Origin: Corbicula japonica
Lineage: Eukaryota > Mollusca > Bivalvia > Venerida > Cyrenidae
Direction of reading: 5' to 3'
DNA length: 64,000 bases
Assembly (NCBI GenBank): GCA_038501625.1
Contig: JAZAYU010000013.1
Span: forward strand, 558,001-622,000
Both the position numbers and the translations under genes were made by a program. Within the stretch, counting starts at the first letter, position 1. Every line of letters begins with the position of its first letter. This document shows, piece after piece, positions 26,698 through 37,227 of this stretch. Under the pieces are notes generated by a model, which had not been told where the DNA came from, did no database searches, and was given only the letters and a program-made list of their open reading frames with translations.

Positions 26698-26931
26698 TTG
26701 ACATCATGATGTTATGATAAACGGAAATGTTCCCACAAAAGTTGCAATGATATCTGCTGTACCATTCAATTGTATAATTTCAAAATACTACTGAGAAATG
26801 GAAAACAATTCCCAAATGGGTAATATGTGCATTAATAAACCCATCACTAAATAAGAGCCAAAGGAGGAAATGTTCCCCTTACTGTACGAGTATCTATTTT
26901 GCAGAAAATGGCATTGCCTATGCCCAAGGTT

Positions 26932-27066
26932 ATAAAACTTAGCATAGAAACCAGTCTTAAATCTCAAGCATCTGATTGGCTGAAATGGCGACTGGTCGCC
27001 ATTTCAGCCAATCAGATGCTTGATATTTGAGATTTGTTTCCAAACTCAGTTTTATAACCTTCAGCC
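26932..27066. repeat. FB2 hairpin
   Basis: Complete; flanked by TA on both sides (CCTA / TAAATG), the best hint of a TA target, not consistent in other copies. Confidence 0.85.
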
Positions 27067-27103
27067 CTAAATGTCATCAGTTTTGACAGTAAGTGCATTT
27101 TAA

Positions 27104-27296
27104 CCCTTTACTCCATGGGATGGTTGTTATACCATGGACATCTGTGCCATCTGAGCGCGATCTTCACTGTTTGCTTTAAGATTCATTTTGTTATTTCTTA
27201 CGAAGCTGCAACCAGATCAGTGGGACAGATGTGCCAGATGATATGAACCTACACTGGGTGCACACATGTGAAAATATATATCTATGAGGTAAAGAG
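27104..27296. repeat. FB1, diverged copy
   Basis: TTAA at 27100-27103 and 27297-27300; interior decayed. It lies between an FB2 hairpin and a full-length FB1. Confidence 0.65.
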
Positions 27297-27314
27297 TTAA
27301 AATGGTCTATTTAA

Positions 27315-27548
27315 CCCTTTCCTGTACAGACACACCTTAATTGCTAGGGCGAACAGTTTAGATCCAGATCAGCCGGCACATCCGTGCCGTCTGATCAGGA
27401 TCTAAACTGTTCGCTTTTAGATTCATTAGGTTATTTCTGACCAAAATGCGACCAGTGCAGATCCTGATCAGACGGCACGGATGTGCCAGCTGATCTGGAT
27501 CTACACTGGTCGCACATGTGTAGAAATGCATATCTATACAGGAAAGGG
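27315..27548. repeat. FB1, full length
   Basis: 234 bp, TTAA on both sides, ends CCCTTTCCTGTACAG / CAGGAAAGGG. The least-decayed copy by eye: arms retain CAGCCGGCACATCCGTGCCG. Confidence 0.85.
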
Positions 27549-27712
27549 TTAAACAGTTAAATTTTGTCAAATTATTAACAAATTTCAGAAAATATAACTC
27601 ACATTGTATATGTTTAACATGAGATACTTGTTGTATGTTTTCATTTAAATTGTTCAATATAAACACACTTTTTTATATTTATTTAGTTTACTATCATGAT
27701 ATTAGAAAACAA

Positions 27713-28808
27713 ACAAGAGGGTCCATAGGATCCTGGGTCGCTCACCTGTCAACAACTACTCAATGGTTGCGAGAGTTGTGTGCAAGTTTGGTAAAATCAA
27801 GTCAAATTTAAAAAAAATTAAGCTGCTATTGTGGAGAAAATGTAACTAGATGATATTCTATAACAAATATCTAAGCTCTAGGCCTTACGGTTTCAGAGAA
27901 GAAGATTTTTAAAGATTTACTATATAACACTATGTAATAAAACTAGTGACCCCCGGGGCGGAGCCATTTTCAACCCCAGGAGAATAATTTGAACAACTTT
28001 TGTAGAGGACCACTACATGATGACACATACCAAATACCAAGGTTCTAGGCCTTGTGGTTTTAGAGAAGATTTTTTTAAGTTTTCCCTATATAAGTCTATG
28101 TAAAACAAGTGACCCCTGGGGCGGGGCCATTCCTGACCCCAGGGGGATAGTTTGAACAACTTTGGTAGAGGACCACTAGATGATGCTGTATATCAAATAT
28201 TAAGGCTCTAGGCCTTGTGGTTTTAAAGAAGAAGATTTTCATGTTTTTCCTATATAACTATATGTAAACCAAGAAGACCCTAGGCGTGGCCGATTTTGGC
28301 CCAGGGGACATAATTTGAACAAATTAAGTAGACATCCATTAGAAAATGCTACTTACCAAATATCTAAGCTGTATGCATTGTGGTTTGTGAGAAGAAGATT
28401 TTTAAAGATTTCCTATATAAGTCTATGTAAAATGACGTGACCCCTGGGGCGGGGCCAATTTTGACCCCAGGGAAATAATTTGAAAAATCTTTGTAGAGTT
28501 CCACTAGAGGGTGCTAAATGCCAAATATCTAAGCTCTAGGCCTTGTGGTTTCAGAGAAGAAGATTTTTAAAGTTTTTCCTTTAGGTTGCCATGGCAACCA
28601 GAGTTCTGCATGGAATTTATTTCTTTGAACAAATTTGGAAGAGCTTCATGCAAGGAACATCCGTGGCAAGTTTCATCAACTTTGGCCCAGGGGTTTAAGA
28701 GGAGATGTCGTTTAAAGTAAAAGTTTACGGACGCCGGACGGACGGACGGACGCCGGACAAATTGCGATCACAAAAGCTCACCTTGTCACTACGTGACAGG
28801 TGAGCTAA
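27713..28808 (+). mobile_element. Tandem-core element, family B (CTCACCTGTC / GACAGGTGAG ends)
   Basis: Left end AACAAGAGGGTCCATAGGAT then GCTCACCTGTC; right end GACAGGTGAGCTAAAAA. Four to five core units of ~163 bp (GTGACCCCTGGGGCGGGGCC starting near 27946, 28109, 28272, 28437), then GACGGACGGACG and a short palindrome at the 3' end. No protein coding. Confidence 0.75.
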
Positions 28809-30509
28809 AAAGTACGTCTATTTCCATTAAGCAATACGACAATTGATAAATCTTATTTCGAACAGCATAATTATCTTGCAGATCTCACACATTAACTGGT
28901 AGCAATGATCACATTAATTAATAATTTAGATGATTTTGTTTCATTAAAATTCTTACAGATACTAGTAAAATTCTGTATTTATTAATTAGTATATTGCAAC
29001 ATAAAGTTCTGTTAATTAAAAAAAAAAGTCAAAACTACAGATTTTCTGTTTGTCCACATTACTACATAATAATTATGAGTCACATCACAGGAAAACATGT
29101 CTTCAATGATATTATTTTTCTTGCAGTTACTATTTTTGGAGAGAATGAATAACTTACAATTATAGAGCAATTTTGTTGCAAATTTTGAAAATACTATATA
29201 ATTTTTTATATAGGAAAAGAAATTTCAACACTAGGGAAGCAAAATATGACAATTTCATTAATTTTTACAAAAATTATAATTCAATCTATATAATTCATAG
29301 CAGGAATCAAGGAAATTAGAAAGTTAAACATACAATTTTGCAGAAGCTGTATGACTACACATGATAAAATATTGGAAACTATCTCAAGAACGCATTGGTA
29401 AAAGTTTAGCTGACTTTCTTATTTTTTACAAAGTTCAAAATTAAAGGCATTTTCTTAAAAACATATTAAGCCTAATATACATTGTAGATCATTGTAATAC
29501 TCATAAGCCAGTGATTACATTAGCATTCCAGGTCACTATAAGAACATTATTATTAAATACCTGTGAAGGTATCTCCATTAATGTTATTCCATTAAATCAC
29601 TGAACATTTGTTTTAACTCAAATCAAGAACAGTAGTTGCCTGACAGCATCAGTTGACAAGTGATTAATTCTATGCATCTTTGCAAAGTAAAGCAAGAACC
29701 TGTGTATGTTATTTCCTAAATGTTGCCATGGTAACTAGTTTGTCACCATGGATAATTGACCCTAATTGTCAAGTGACAAGGCTCTGATGGTCATCAAGTT
29801 TCTGACAAATTGTCACCATAATTCTACATTTTAAGGTCACAATCCATCCGATCTATCCATTAACAACTAACACTAAATGCCAAACCAGTCTTCAACATGC
29901 TTGTACAGGGTAAATCCATTAATAAGGACAAAAAAAACCCCAAAAAGTTTAGAGTTTTATATTGAGAGAATTTTGCATTATAAAACACAAAATAACAAAA
30001 GAATTAACTGAGGCCATATATATGAAGTACCATCAGTAGAGACATTGACTGTAGACAATCAAACAGGATACTGAGCAAAATAAAAGAGCAGACACAATAA
30101 TTAAGACACCAAAGCATCTGACCAATCAAAGGTGTCAAAACAAGCATAGTGGTGCCGACAACACATTGTCTGGAGATGTCATTAAACTTGTGGTGTGTTC
30201 TAAGTCTGAAATGTGTGGCTTATGAAAGTACAAAACAGAGGATTGACAGCAAAGCTGAACTGTCTCTGATAACCATATACACCACGTTTATCCTATAGGC
30301 AACTTGAGTTGATGCAGATCAGCCTGTACTTCCTTAATCTTTGATAGAATCTAAACAGGAGCCTATTAGATTCATCATAAAGGTTCATCAATGATCAGCC
30401 AGCAGTAATATGGGTTGTGGTATGGTCTAAATAAAAAGCCAGCTGCTGTATGAACATAATGTGGCCTACAGCCATCATAGTATGGAGAGTGGTATGACCT
30501 ACAGCATTA

Positions 30510-32084
30510 GCCAACAACAGTATGGACAACAGCTACTGACAGCTATGGTAAGACCTGTATGGTCTACAGCATCTGACAGCTATGGTAAGATCTGTGGTAT
30601 GGACTACAGCTACTGACAGCTATGGTAAGAACTGTATGGTCTACAGCAACTGTCATCTATGGTAAGAACTGAGGTATGGACTACAGCAAGTGACAGCTAT
30701 GGTAAGAACTGTGGTATGGATTACAGCAACTGCCAGCTATGGCAAGAACTGTGGTATGGACTACAGCAACTGTCATCTATGGTAAGAACTGTGGTATGGA
30801 CTACAGCAAGTGACAGCTATGGTAAGAACTGTGGTATGGCCTACAGCAACTGTCATCTATGGTAAGAACTGTGGTATGGACTACAGCAACTGTCATCTAT
30901 GGTAAGAACTGTGGTATGGACTACAGCAACTGACAGCTATGGTAAGAACTGTATGGTCTACAGCAACTGTCATCTATGGTAAGAACTGTGGTATGGACTA
31001 CAGCAACTGCCAGCTGTGGTTAGAACTGTGGTATGGACTACAGCAACTGCAAGCTATGGTAAGAACTGTATGGTCTACAGCAACTGACAGCTATGGTAAG
31101 AACTGTGGTATGGACTACAGCAAGTGCCAGATATAGTAAGAACTGTGGTATGGACTACAGCAACTGCCAGCTATGGTAAAAACTGTGGTATGGATGACAG
31201 CAACCGCCAGCTATGGTAAGAACTGTGGTATGGCCTACAGCAACTGTCAGCTATGGTAAGAACTGTGGTATGGACTACAGCAACTGCAAGCTATGGTAAG
31301 AACTGTATGGTCTACAGCATCTGACAGCTATGGTAAGAACTGTGGTATGGACTACAGCAACTGCCAGCTATGGTTTTAACTGTGTTATGGACGACTGGAC
31401 GACAGCAACTGCCAGCTATGGCAAGAACTGTGGTATGGACTTAAGCTACTGCCAGCTATGGCAAGAACTGTGGTTTGGACTACAGCAACTGCCAGCTATG
31501 GTAAGAACTGTGGTTTGGACTACATCAAGTGCCAGCTATGGTAAGAACTGTGGTTTGGGCTACAGCAACTGCCAGCTATGGCAAGAACTGTGGTTTAGAC
31601 TACATCAACAGCCAGCTATGGTAAGAACTGTGGTTTGGGCTACAGCAACTGCCAGCTATGGCAAGAACTGTGGTATGGATTACAGCGACTGCCAGCTATG
31701 GCAAGAACTGTTGTATGGACTACAGCAACTGCCAGCTATGGTTAGAACTGTGGTTTGGACTACAGCAACTGCCAGCTATGGTAAGAGCTGTGGTTTGGAC
31801 TACATCAACTGCCAGCTATAGTAAGAACTGTGGTATGGACTACAGCAAATTCCAGCTATGGTAAGAACTGTGGTATGGACTTCAGCAACTGCCAGCTATG
31901 GTAAGAACTGTATGGTCTACATCATCTGACAGCTATGGTAAAAACTGTGGTATGGACTACAGCAACTGCCATCTATGGTAAGAACTGTGGTTTGGACTAC
32001 ACCAACTGCCAGCTATGGTAAGAACTGTGGTTTTGGCTACAGCAACTGCCAGCTATGGTAAGAACTGTGGTATAGACTACAGCA
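30510..32084 (+). repeat. 40-bp minisatellite, about 38 units
   Basis: Unit CTATGGTAAGAACTGTGGTA plus TGGACTACAGCAACTGCCAG, with many point variants (for example GGTTTGGACTACATCAA) and some shortened units lacking TGTGG. Open frames across it (MVRTVVWTTA...) are artefacts of a repeat without stops. It is joined without a gap to the 3' module of a family C element. Confidence 0.9.
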
Positions 32085-32202
32085 ATCCGCCTTATAGTTT
32101 AGGAGGAGTTGATGCCACAAGATTTGGGGACGTACGGACGGACGGACGGACGGACGGACGAGTGCAACTCTATATGCCTCCCACTTTGTGGGGGCATAAA
32201 AA
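32085..32202 (+). mobile_element. 3' module of a family C element at the end of the 40-bp array
   Basis: Sequence from TCCGCCTTATAGTTTAGGAG through GATTTGGGGACG, an (ACGG)6 run and the tail ending TTTGTGGGGGCAT matches the 3' part of the elements at 399 and 55860. The usual core is replaced by the minisatellite. Confidence 0.7.
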
Positions 32203-32654
32203 TTTAAAACTTAAAGTTATAGAAGATATTCAATGTTTCTGACTAAATATTTGTCAATTTCAAATAAATTAATCACAGAACGGGAAAAGTGCAGACTTTG
32301 CAATAAATACATGACGTTCCAGCAGAAAACAACCACTCCAATTGGAAAATGATAAATTGTGCAATTTTCCAAGAACATCAAAGTGCTGGAAACGAGTTTT
32401 CTCAATGACCTATATAGAAGGGTTTACTGGATAATTACAAGATAATTACTTGCTTTAGAACCTAAATTGGGCATAAATTTCAATTACAAATGTTGGCACA
32501 AACTACTAGCTTGTCATTTATAATTAAAACTGTAAAGCAGCTTCCTGAAAGTTCATGGTCTTTAAAGGCAGAAAAGTATCAGAAAATCTGATTGGCCCTC
32601 AAGATAACACTTTATAAAGTGACCTATTCAATAATTTTTTTTTATCATGGGGCT

Positions 32655-32955
32655 TCATGTGAGTATAAATACTACTAGAGTCCATTGCTGGTTCCCTGAT
32701 AAAGCAGAAATACTAATAGAATCCAATGCTGGTTCCCTGGTATAGCAGAAATACTACTAAGTCTATGGCTGGATCCCTGTTAAAGCACAAATACTACTAA
32801 TGTCCATGACTGGATTCCTGTTAAAGCAGAAATACTAATGAAGTCCAATGCTGGTTCCCTGGAAAAGCAGAAATACTACTAATGTCCACGCCTGGATACC
32901 TTTTAAGGCAGAAATACTTCTAGAGTGTAATGCTGGATCCCTCATGAAGCAAAAG
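32655..32955. repeat. ~42-bp degenerate tandem repeat, about seven units
   Basis: Units of AAAGCAGAAATACTACTAAT plus GTCCATGCTGGTTCCCTGTT with frequent substitutions. Confidence 0.7.
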
Positions 32956-33560
32956 TTACCTGGGTTCAGAACCAGATACCCTGTGAACCAGAATCAAGGT
33001 CCCTACTGTGATTATTATATTGCATGATAAATCCTCTATCTTCGACACCATTGCTTCATTGTGAATAATCAAGGAAATCAAGCTCAGAACTTTGTAGTAT
33101 GGGAAAGTCAGCACTAAAGATTCAATAATTAAACTGACCATGTTTGCACACCACATAGAAAAAATCAAGGTTTTATGAATAATTAAACAGGTTTTTTCTT
33201 TGTTCATTTGTCCTAAATCATAGACTGACTTGATTTACTCATTCCATCTTGAAGACTTACATAACAATTTTCCAATTATAGTATGCTTCTGTCGATGCTC
33301 ACCGATCTTAAATAATACATCTGCAACTGTGATAGCTCAAGATGTGAAAATTCAAATCTCAAATTTAGCAGTTTTGGAGAAATTTTGGCACAATTGATGA
33401 TTTACGAGTACTTCAAAAGCATTTATATTCTTGGTCTGGATACATTTTTTGCAATGCTGCAAAACGATTTCCTGAAACTGTAAAGTCAGAATAATAGTAT
33501 TTGATGAGTCTGACATGTGTCAAATGGTTTGGATGAAAAATCCAGCTCAAGGGAACTGTT

Positions 33561-33774
33561 TAAACCTTTACTCCAAATACACATATTTTTTTTTGCATAT
33601 GCGAACAGTGCTGTCTGATGAGGATCTGCTCTGTATGCTTTTGGGGGGTAGAAATAACCTAAAAATTCATCAAAAAACAAACAGTGCTGATCCTAATCAG
33701 ACAGCAAGGATTTACTGGCAGATCTGAATCTACACTGTTTCCCCTAGCCATAAAGGCATACAGGAGTAAGGGTT
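33561..33774. repeat. FB1, diverged copy
   Basis: ACCTTTACTCC left end and GGAGTAAGGGTTT right end; arms with GATCAGGATCT-type variants. Confidence 0.6.
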
Positions 33775-34130
33775 TAGAGAGTAACTAGGCTCTGATTTAT
33801 CACAACCAAGCACATCTCATACATACATTTTTCTTACATACCATTACATCCTCCCCAACGTATTTTGTTTATAACAGATTTCCAAACTAATTTTTGAAGT
33901 TAATATTTCAACTAGTGATGGGCAATCGGCTGGAATTTTCAACATCGATTAATCGGAACTTTCAACCAACTAATTAATCGACTAATCGGCAATTATCGGA
34001 CATTTAAGAAATTATATACATTTCGCGCATTATAAACTTAAAATAGCATTACAGTACAGTTGTCTATGTCTATATAAATTATAATCATTTTAATGTTATC
34101 TTAAATTAGATCTATATAAAGAATTAACAT

Positions 34131-34259
34131 GTTACTGTCTTTTTAAAACAGGTGATATTGATCAAGGCCGATATGGTGTTAGGAAAGGCAAGGCTCTGCT
34201 GAGCCGTTTCAGACTATATAGGCAGAGTCAAATATCACTTGTTATCAAAAGACAGTAAC
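34131..34259. repeat. Nested inverted repeat within the hAT element
   Basis: GTTACTGTCTTTT at left is inverted as AAAAGACAGTAAC at right, followed inward on both arms by related AACAGGTGATATT / AATATCACTTGTT. 129 bp in all. It could be a MITE inserted in the hAT element or a structural part of it. Confidence 0.5.
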
Positions 34260-34747
34260 CTGTTGGGAACAGTCAAACCTGCCATCCTTGAACAGCTGAA
34301 GTTAACGGGTCATAGGCTTCCATTCCAATGTGCAAAATCCACCACCTTTTCCAGCTAACTTTTTTGAAAAAAGCAAGTCTCTGTATTTCCTTCATTTTAC
34401 TTTTTTACTCATCAGTCAGTTGAAATGTAACACCAGCAACAAAGCTATTTTAGTTTGATTTTGTTTTTTGAAACCGAAATGGCCTAGACGCTGGCATTCA
34501 GTCGGGAATTCAAGGGGATCCGAATTCTAGTCATCCATGGTTAACATCCATTAGCACAGAATAAGAAACTCATTTCAGTCTAATAAAATCCATAAAATAT
34601 GTCCGAAATTGAATACTTTTTCAGTTATCATGCCTAAGGAATATTGATTTCGAAAATGACGTCAGCATTCAAAGGTCGTAGCTACAAAGGTGTGAGGCTG
34701 TAACGCGTAGATTTATAGTCTCTAGCAGTTCGGAGGGTTGCATTTAC

Positions 34748-34806
34748 ACGGATAATCGTAAATTTTTATTGCGGTCTTCCTCGTTTTCCTGATAAACGTC
34801 GGCCAT
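34748..34806 (-). CDS. Possible captured host first exon inside the hAT element
   Basis: Minus-strand ATGGCC start (A at -3, G at +4) encoding MADVYQENEEDRNKNLRLS, then a donor-like CCGT|GTAAATG; reading through gives a stop after one more codon. Upstream sequence is G+C- and CpG-richer than the element's ends (GCGGCGTTTTTGCGGCCCG), like a 5' UTR. It looks like a promoter-proximal coding exon carried by a transposon. I cannot name the source gene, and a chance ORF is possible. Confidence 0.3.
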
Positions 34807-35853
34807 ATTTAAACAATTAAAGTTTATTCTGCGGCGTTTTTGCGGCCCGAAATCTAGACTATTACAGACCTTATAAGGGACGACTTTAGGACCGCACATT
34901 ATTGCATATGATCGCAGATTACATTTGATCAAATAAATTACATCCTTTGGAAAAAATATACCCAAATAAACAAAAATTCACGAATTCACGAAATATCCAA
35001 AAAAATCGATTAATCGAAACTGCCCGCTCAACGTCCCCGATCGCTTGTTTTGGCTCGTCGGGCCGATATATTCGACTGTCGCCGATTGTCGGCCCATCAC
35101 TAATTTCAACAATGAATTTATTTCTGACATAAAATACATGTATTTCAAACACTTCATAGCTCATACCCAATACAAAAGTTCAAATACCACATGTAACTGT
35201 TCTAATACCAAGGAAGGGAGGGGGTTTAAGGGATGGTGTTGGGGGAGGGATGCGGTTTTATTACTTTTGCTAGCACCATGTAAAATACAGGATCAAAACA
35301 GTGATTTGGTATGCAAGAATAATCTTTTCTGATAGTTTGTGATACCTAATTAAGATATTCATTGTAAATATTTCCGCAAGTGCATATTTGAACCTTCCAA
35401 TGTCTTCAAAGATCTGTCAAAGAATTTTGTTTATTACAATTGCCTATCATTACAGGAACATACATTATAATCATCAATTCCATCTGCTATAACTGGTATA
35501 TTAATACAAATGTTGAGTTTGGCTAAAGTGGACTTAGCAAGACTGCATCATACAAGGTCAAAATGCATCAAGTATGATCCAGCATGGCAAAATTCACAAT
35601 ATCCAAGATATATAGAGCTTTGCTGCCCACAAATATTTTCTGTTAAAATCTGTTCATTGCACCTAGACAAAGTCACTATTAAGTTAAGGGGTTTCAGACT
35701 ATGTCTCACATTATCTTTCATCAAGTTCTGTAACTATGTACTATGTATGCTTTACATTGAAGATCCTCACCGGTTTAAGACTGAAGACACCTCATATGAC
35801 AAAATGTGCTTTAGATAAGGGCTAAAATAATCTGCACTCAAACAGCACTACCG

Positions 35854-35998
35854 GGGCTGAAGGTTATAAAGCTGAGCATGGAAACCAGTCTCAAATCTCA
35901 AGCATCTGATTGGCTGAAATGGCGACTGGTCGCCATGTCAGCCAATCAGATGCTTGAGATTTGAGACTGGTTTCCATGCTCAGTTTTATAACCTTGGA
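35854..35998. repeat. FB2 hairpin, reference copy
   Basis: 145-bp inverted repeat with almost no loop. Left arm contains GAAACCAGTCTCAAATCTCA and AGCATCTGATTGGCTGAAAT; right arm is their complement, meeting at GGCGACTGGTCGCC. Outer ends AAGGTTATAAA / TTTATAACCTT. The arms pair nearly perfectly over about 70 bp. No ORF; TSD not clear. Confidence 0.9.
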
Positions 35999-36982
35999 CA
36001 CTGAAGATTGCAACAAAGACTCTAAATTTTTGCATTATAGAGTTTACATTATGTGATCAAACTTAACTGTTTCATCAATGAATTTCATGATACCATGTAT
36101 TCTGAGTTACTGTCAAACCACCATGTTCAGCTGAAGACTCAACAAGTACAAGGCATGATGCAAATAACTGAGTTAATTTCTAATTGAAATGACAAAAGAG
36201 AATGTCCAAAACATTACTTCATGCTTAAAGCATTACAGTTTGCACTGTAATTAATCCTTTAATGGAAGATTCCAGAGAAGAGACAATCTGATCCCCTTCC
36301 TTGGCAAATTGGAAATTTGCAACAATAGTAATCTTTAAGTTCTTGTATTTCAATAAAAATCAAATAGACATACCTTTAAGATATGAACATCTCATCAAGC
36401 TTTGTATATTCACAAATTTACTTTTATTGGAATATCATTTCATAAGAAATCACTGATTTAAATATTAATAAAATGTGTTTTTATCTTGAATCAGCAAGTA
36501 TAAAAATACAATGAAGTTTTTGTAAGTGAACAGAGTAATATAATGGCTTAATATTGAGCTGAGTTCCGACAGTGACAGCTTCGTATTGATCTGTGTCGTA
36601 GAGATGCAGTAACGGTCAATAACAGCTCCTTAATGACATAGAGTAAATCTGAATTAAATCGTGGATGATTCCCTTATCAGAAAAAGCCAAGATCCTATAA
36701 ATAAAACATATTGTAATTTCCTGTTGACATCTATATCTATGAATGACCCTGCGTCTTGCAGCATCAGGTGGTCCAGACTGGTGTGACGGTGGTGATAGAA
36801 CAATATTCTTCTCTGATTACAGCACGCCATTTCTTTAGAAGTATTTGAAGTATTGGATTCTCTTAATGGTTTCAGCTTTATGTTTTCTAAACAACTTTTA
36901 CCTTGTTGAGTACAACATTCGAGCTTATGCAGGAAACATATCAACACATTTGGCTAAACTAAACCCAGCAGTAAGCATTTAA

Positions 36983-37214
36983 CCCCTTCCACCTCACATA
37001 CCCCTTTATAGCGTGGATAAAGAGTGTAGATCCAGATCAACCGGCACAGATCATGCCCTCTGATCATGATTTGCACTGTTTGCTTTTTGATTTATTCGAT
37101 TATTTCTGACCAAAAAGCAAACAGTGCAGATCCTGATCAGACAGCCTGGTGTGCCAGCTGATCTGGATCTACACTGGTCGCACACATGTTAAAATGCATA
37201 TAAATGGAGTAGTG
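36983..37214. repeat. FB1, 232 bp, at the left edge of an hAT insertion
   Basis: TTAA at 36979-36982 and 37215-37218. The hAT target duplication begins 2 bp after it, and the FB1 right end takes part in the later tandem duplication (37369-37435). Confidence 0.8.
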
Positions 37215-37227
37215 TTAATATTTTTGG

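Larger units (their letters stand above)
33913..35102. mobile_element. hAT-superfamily element, 1190 bp, intact 8-bp target duplication
   Basis: Perfect 11-bp inverted ends TAGTGATGGGC / GCCCATCACTA, flanked on both sides by ATTTCAAC (33905-33912 and 35103-35110). An 8-bp duplication with this type of end is diagnostic of hAT elements. Subterminal CGATTAATCG motifs occur on both sides. No transposase frame; the interior carries a nested inverted repeat and a gene-like first exon (separate entries). Confidence 0.88.

Noticed and set aside
27358..27666. Frames with SVDPDQLAHPCRLIRI-like peptides, also at 47102-47300, 15650-15737 and 62949-63209
   Set aside because: They come from the FB1 palindrome read through; they recur at every FB1 copy.
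30659..31864. Long plus-strand frames (MVRTVVWTTATASYGKNCG...) that look like a repetitive secreted protein
   Set aside because: They follow a 40-bp unit, which is not a multiple of 3, so the peptide cycles through frames; no splice context, no stop only because the unit lacks one.
35510..35818. 102-codon plus-strand frame
   Set aside because: Low-complexity AT-rich translation with no family resemblance or coding signature.
36654..36947. 97-codon minus-strand frame
   Set aside because: No recognisable domain, no splice sites, composition like the flanking intron.
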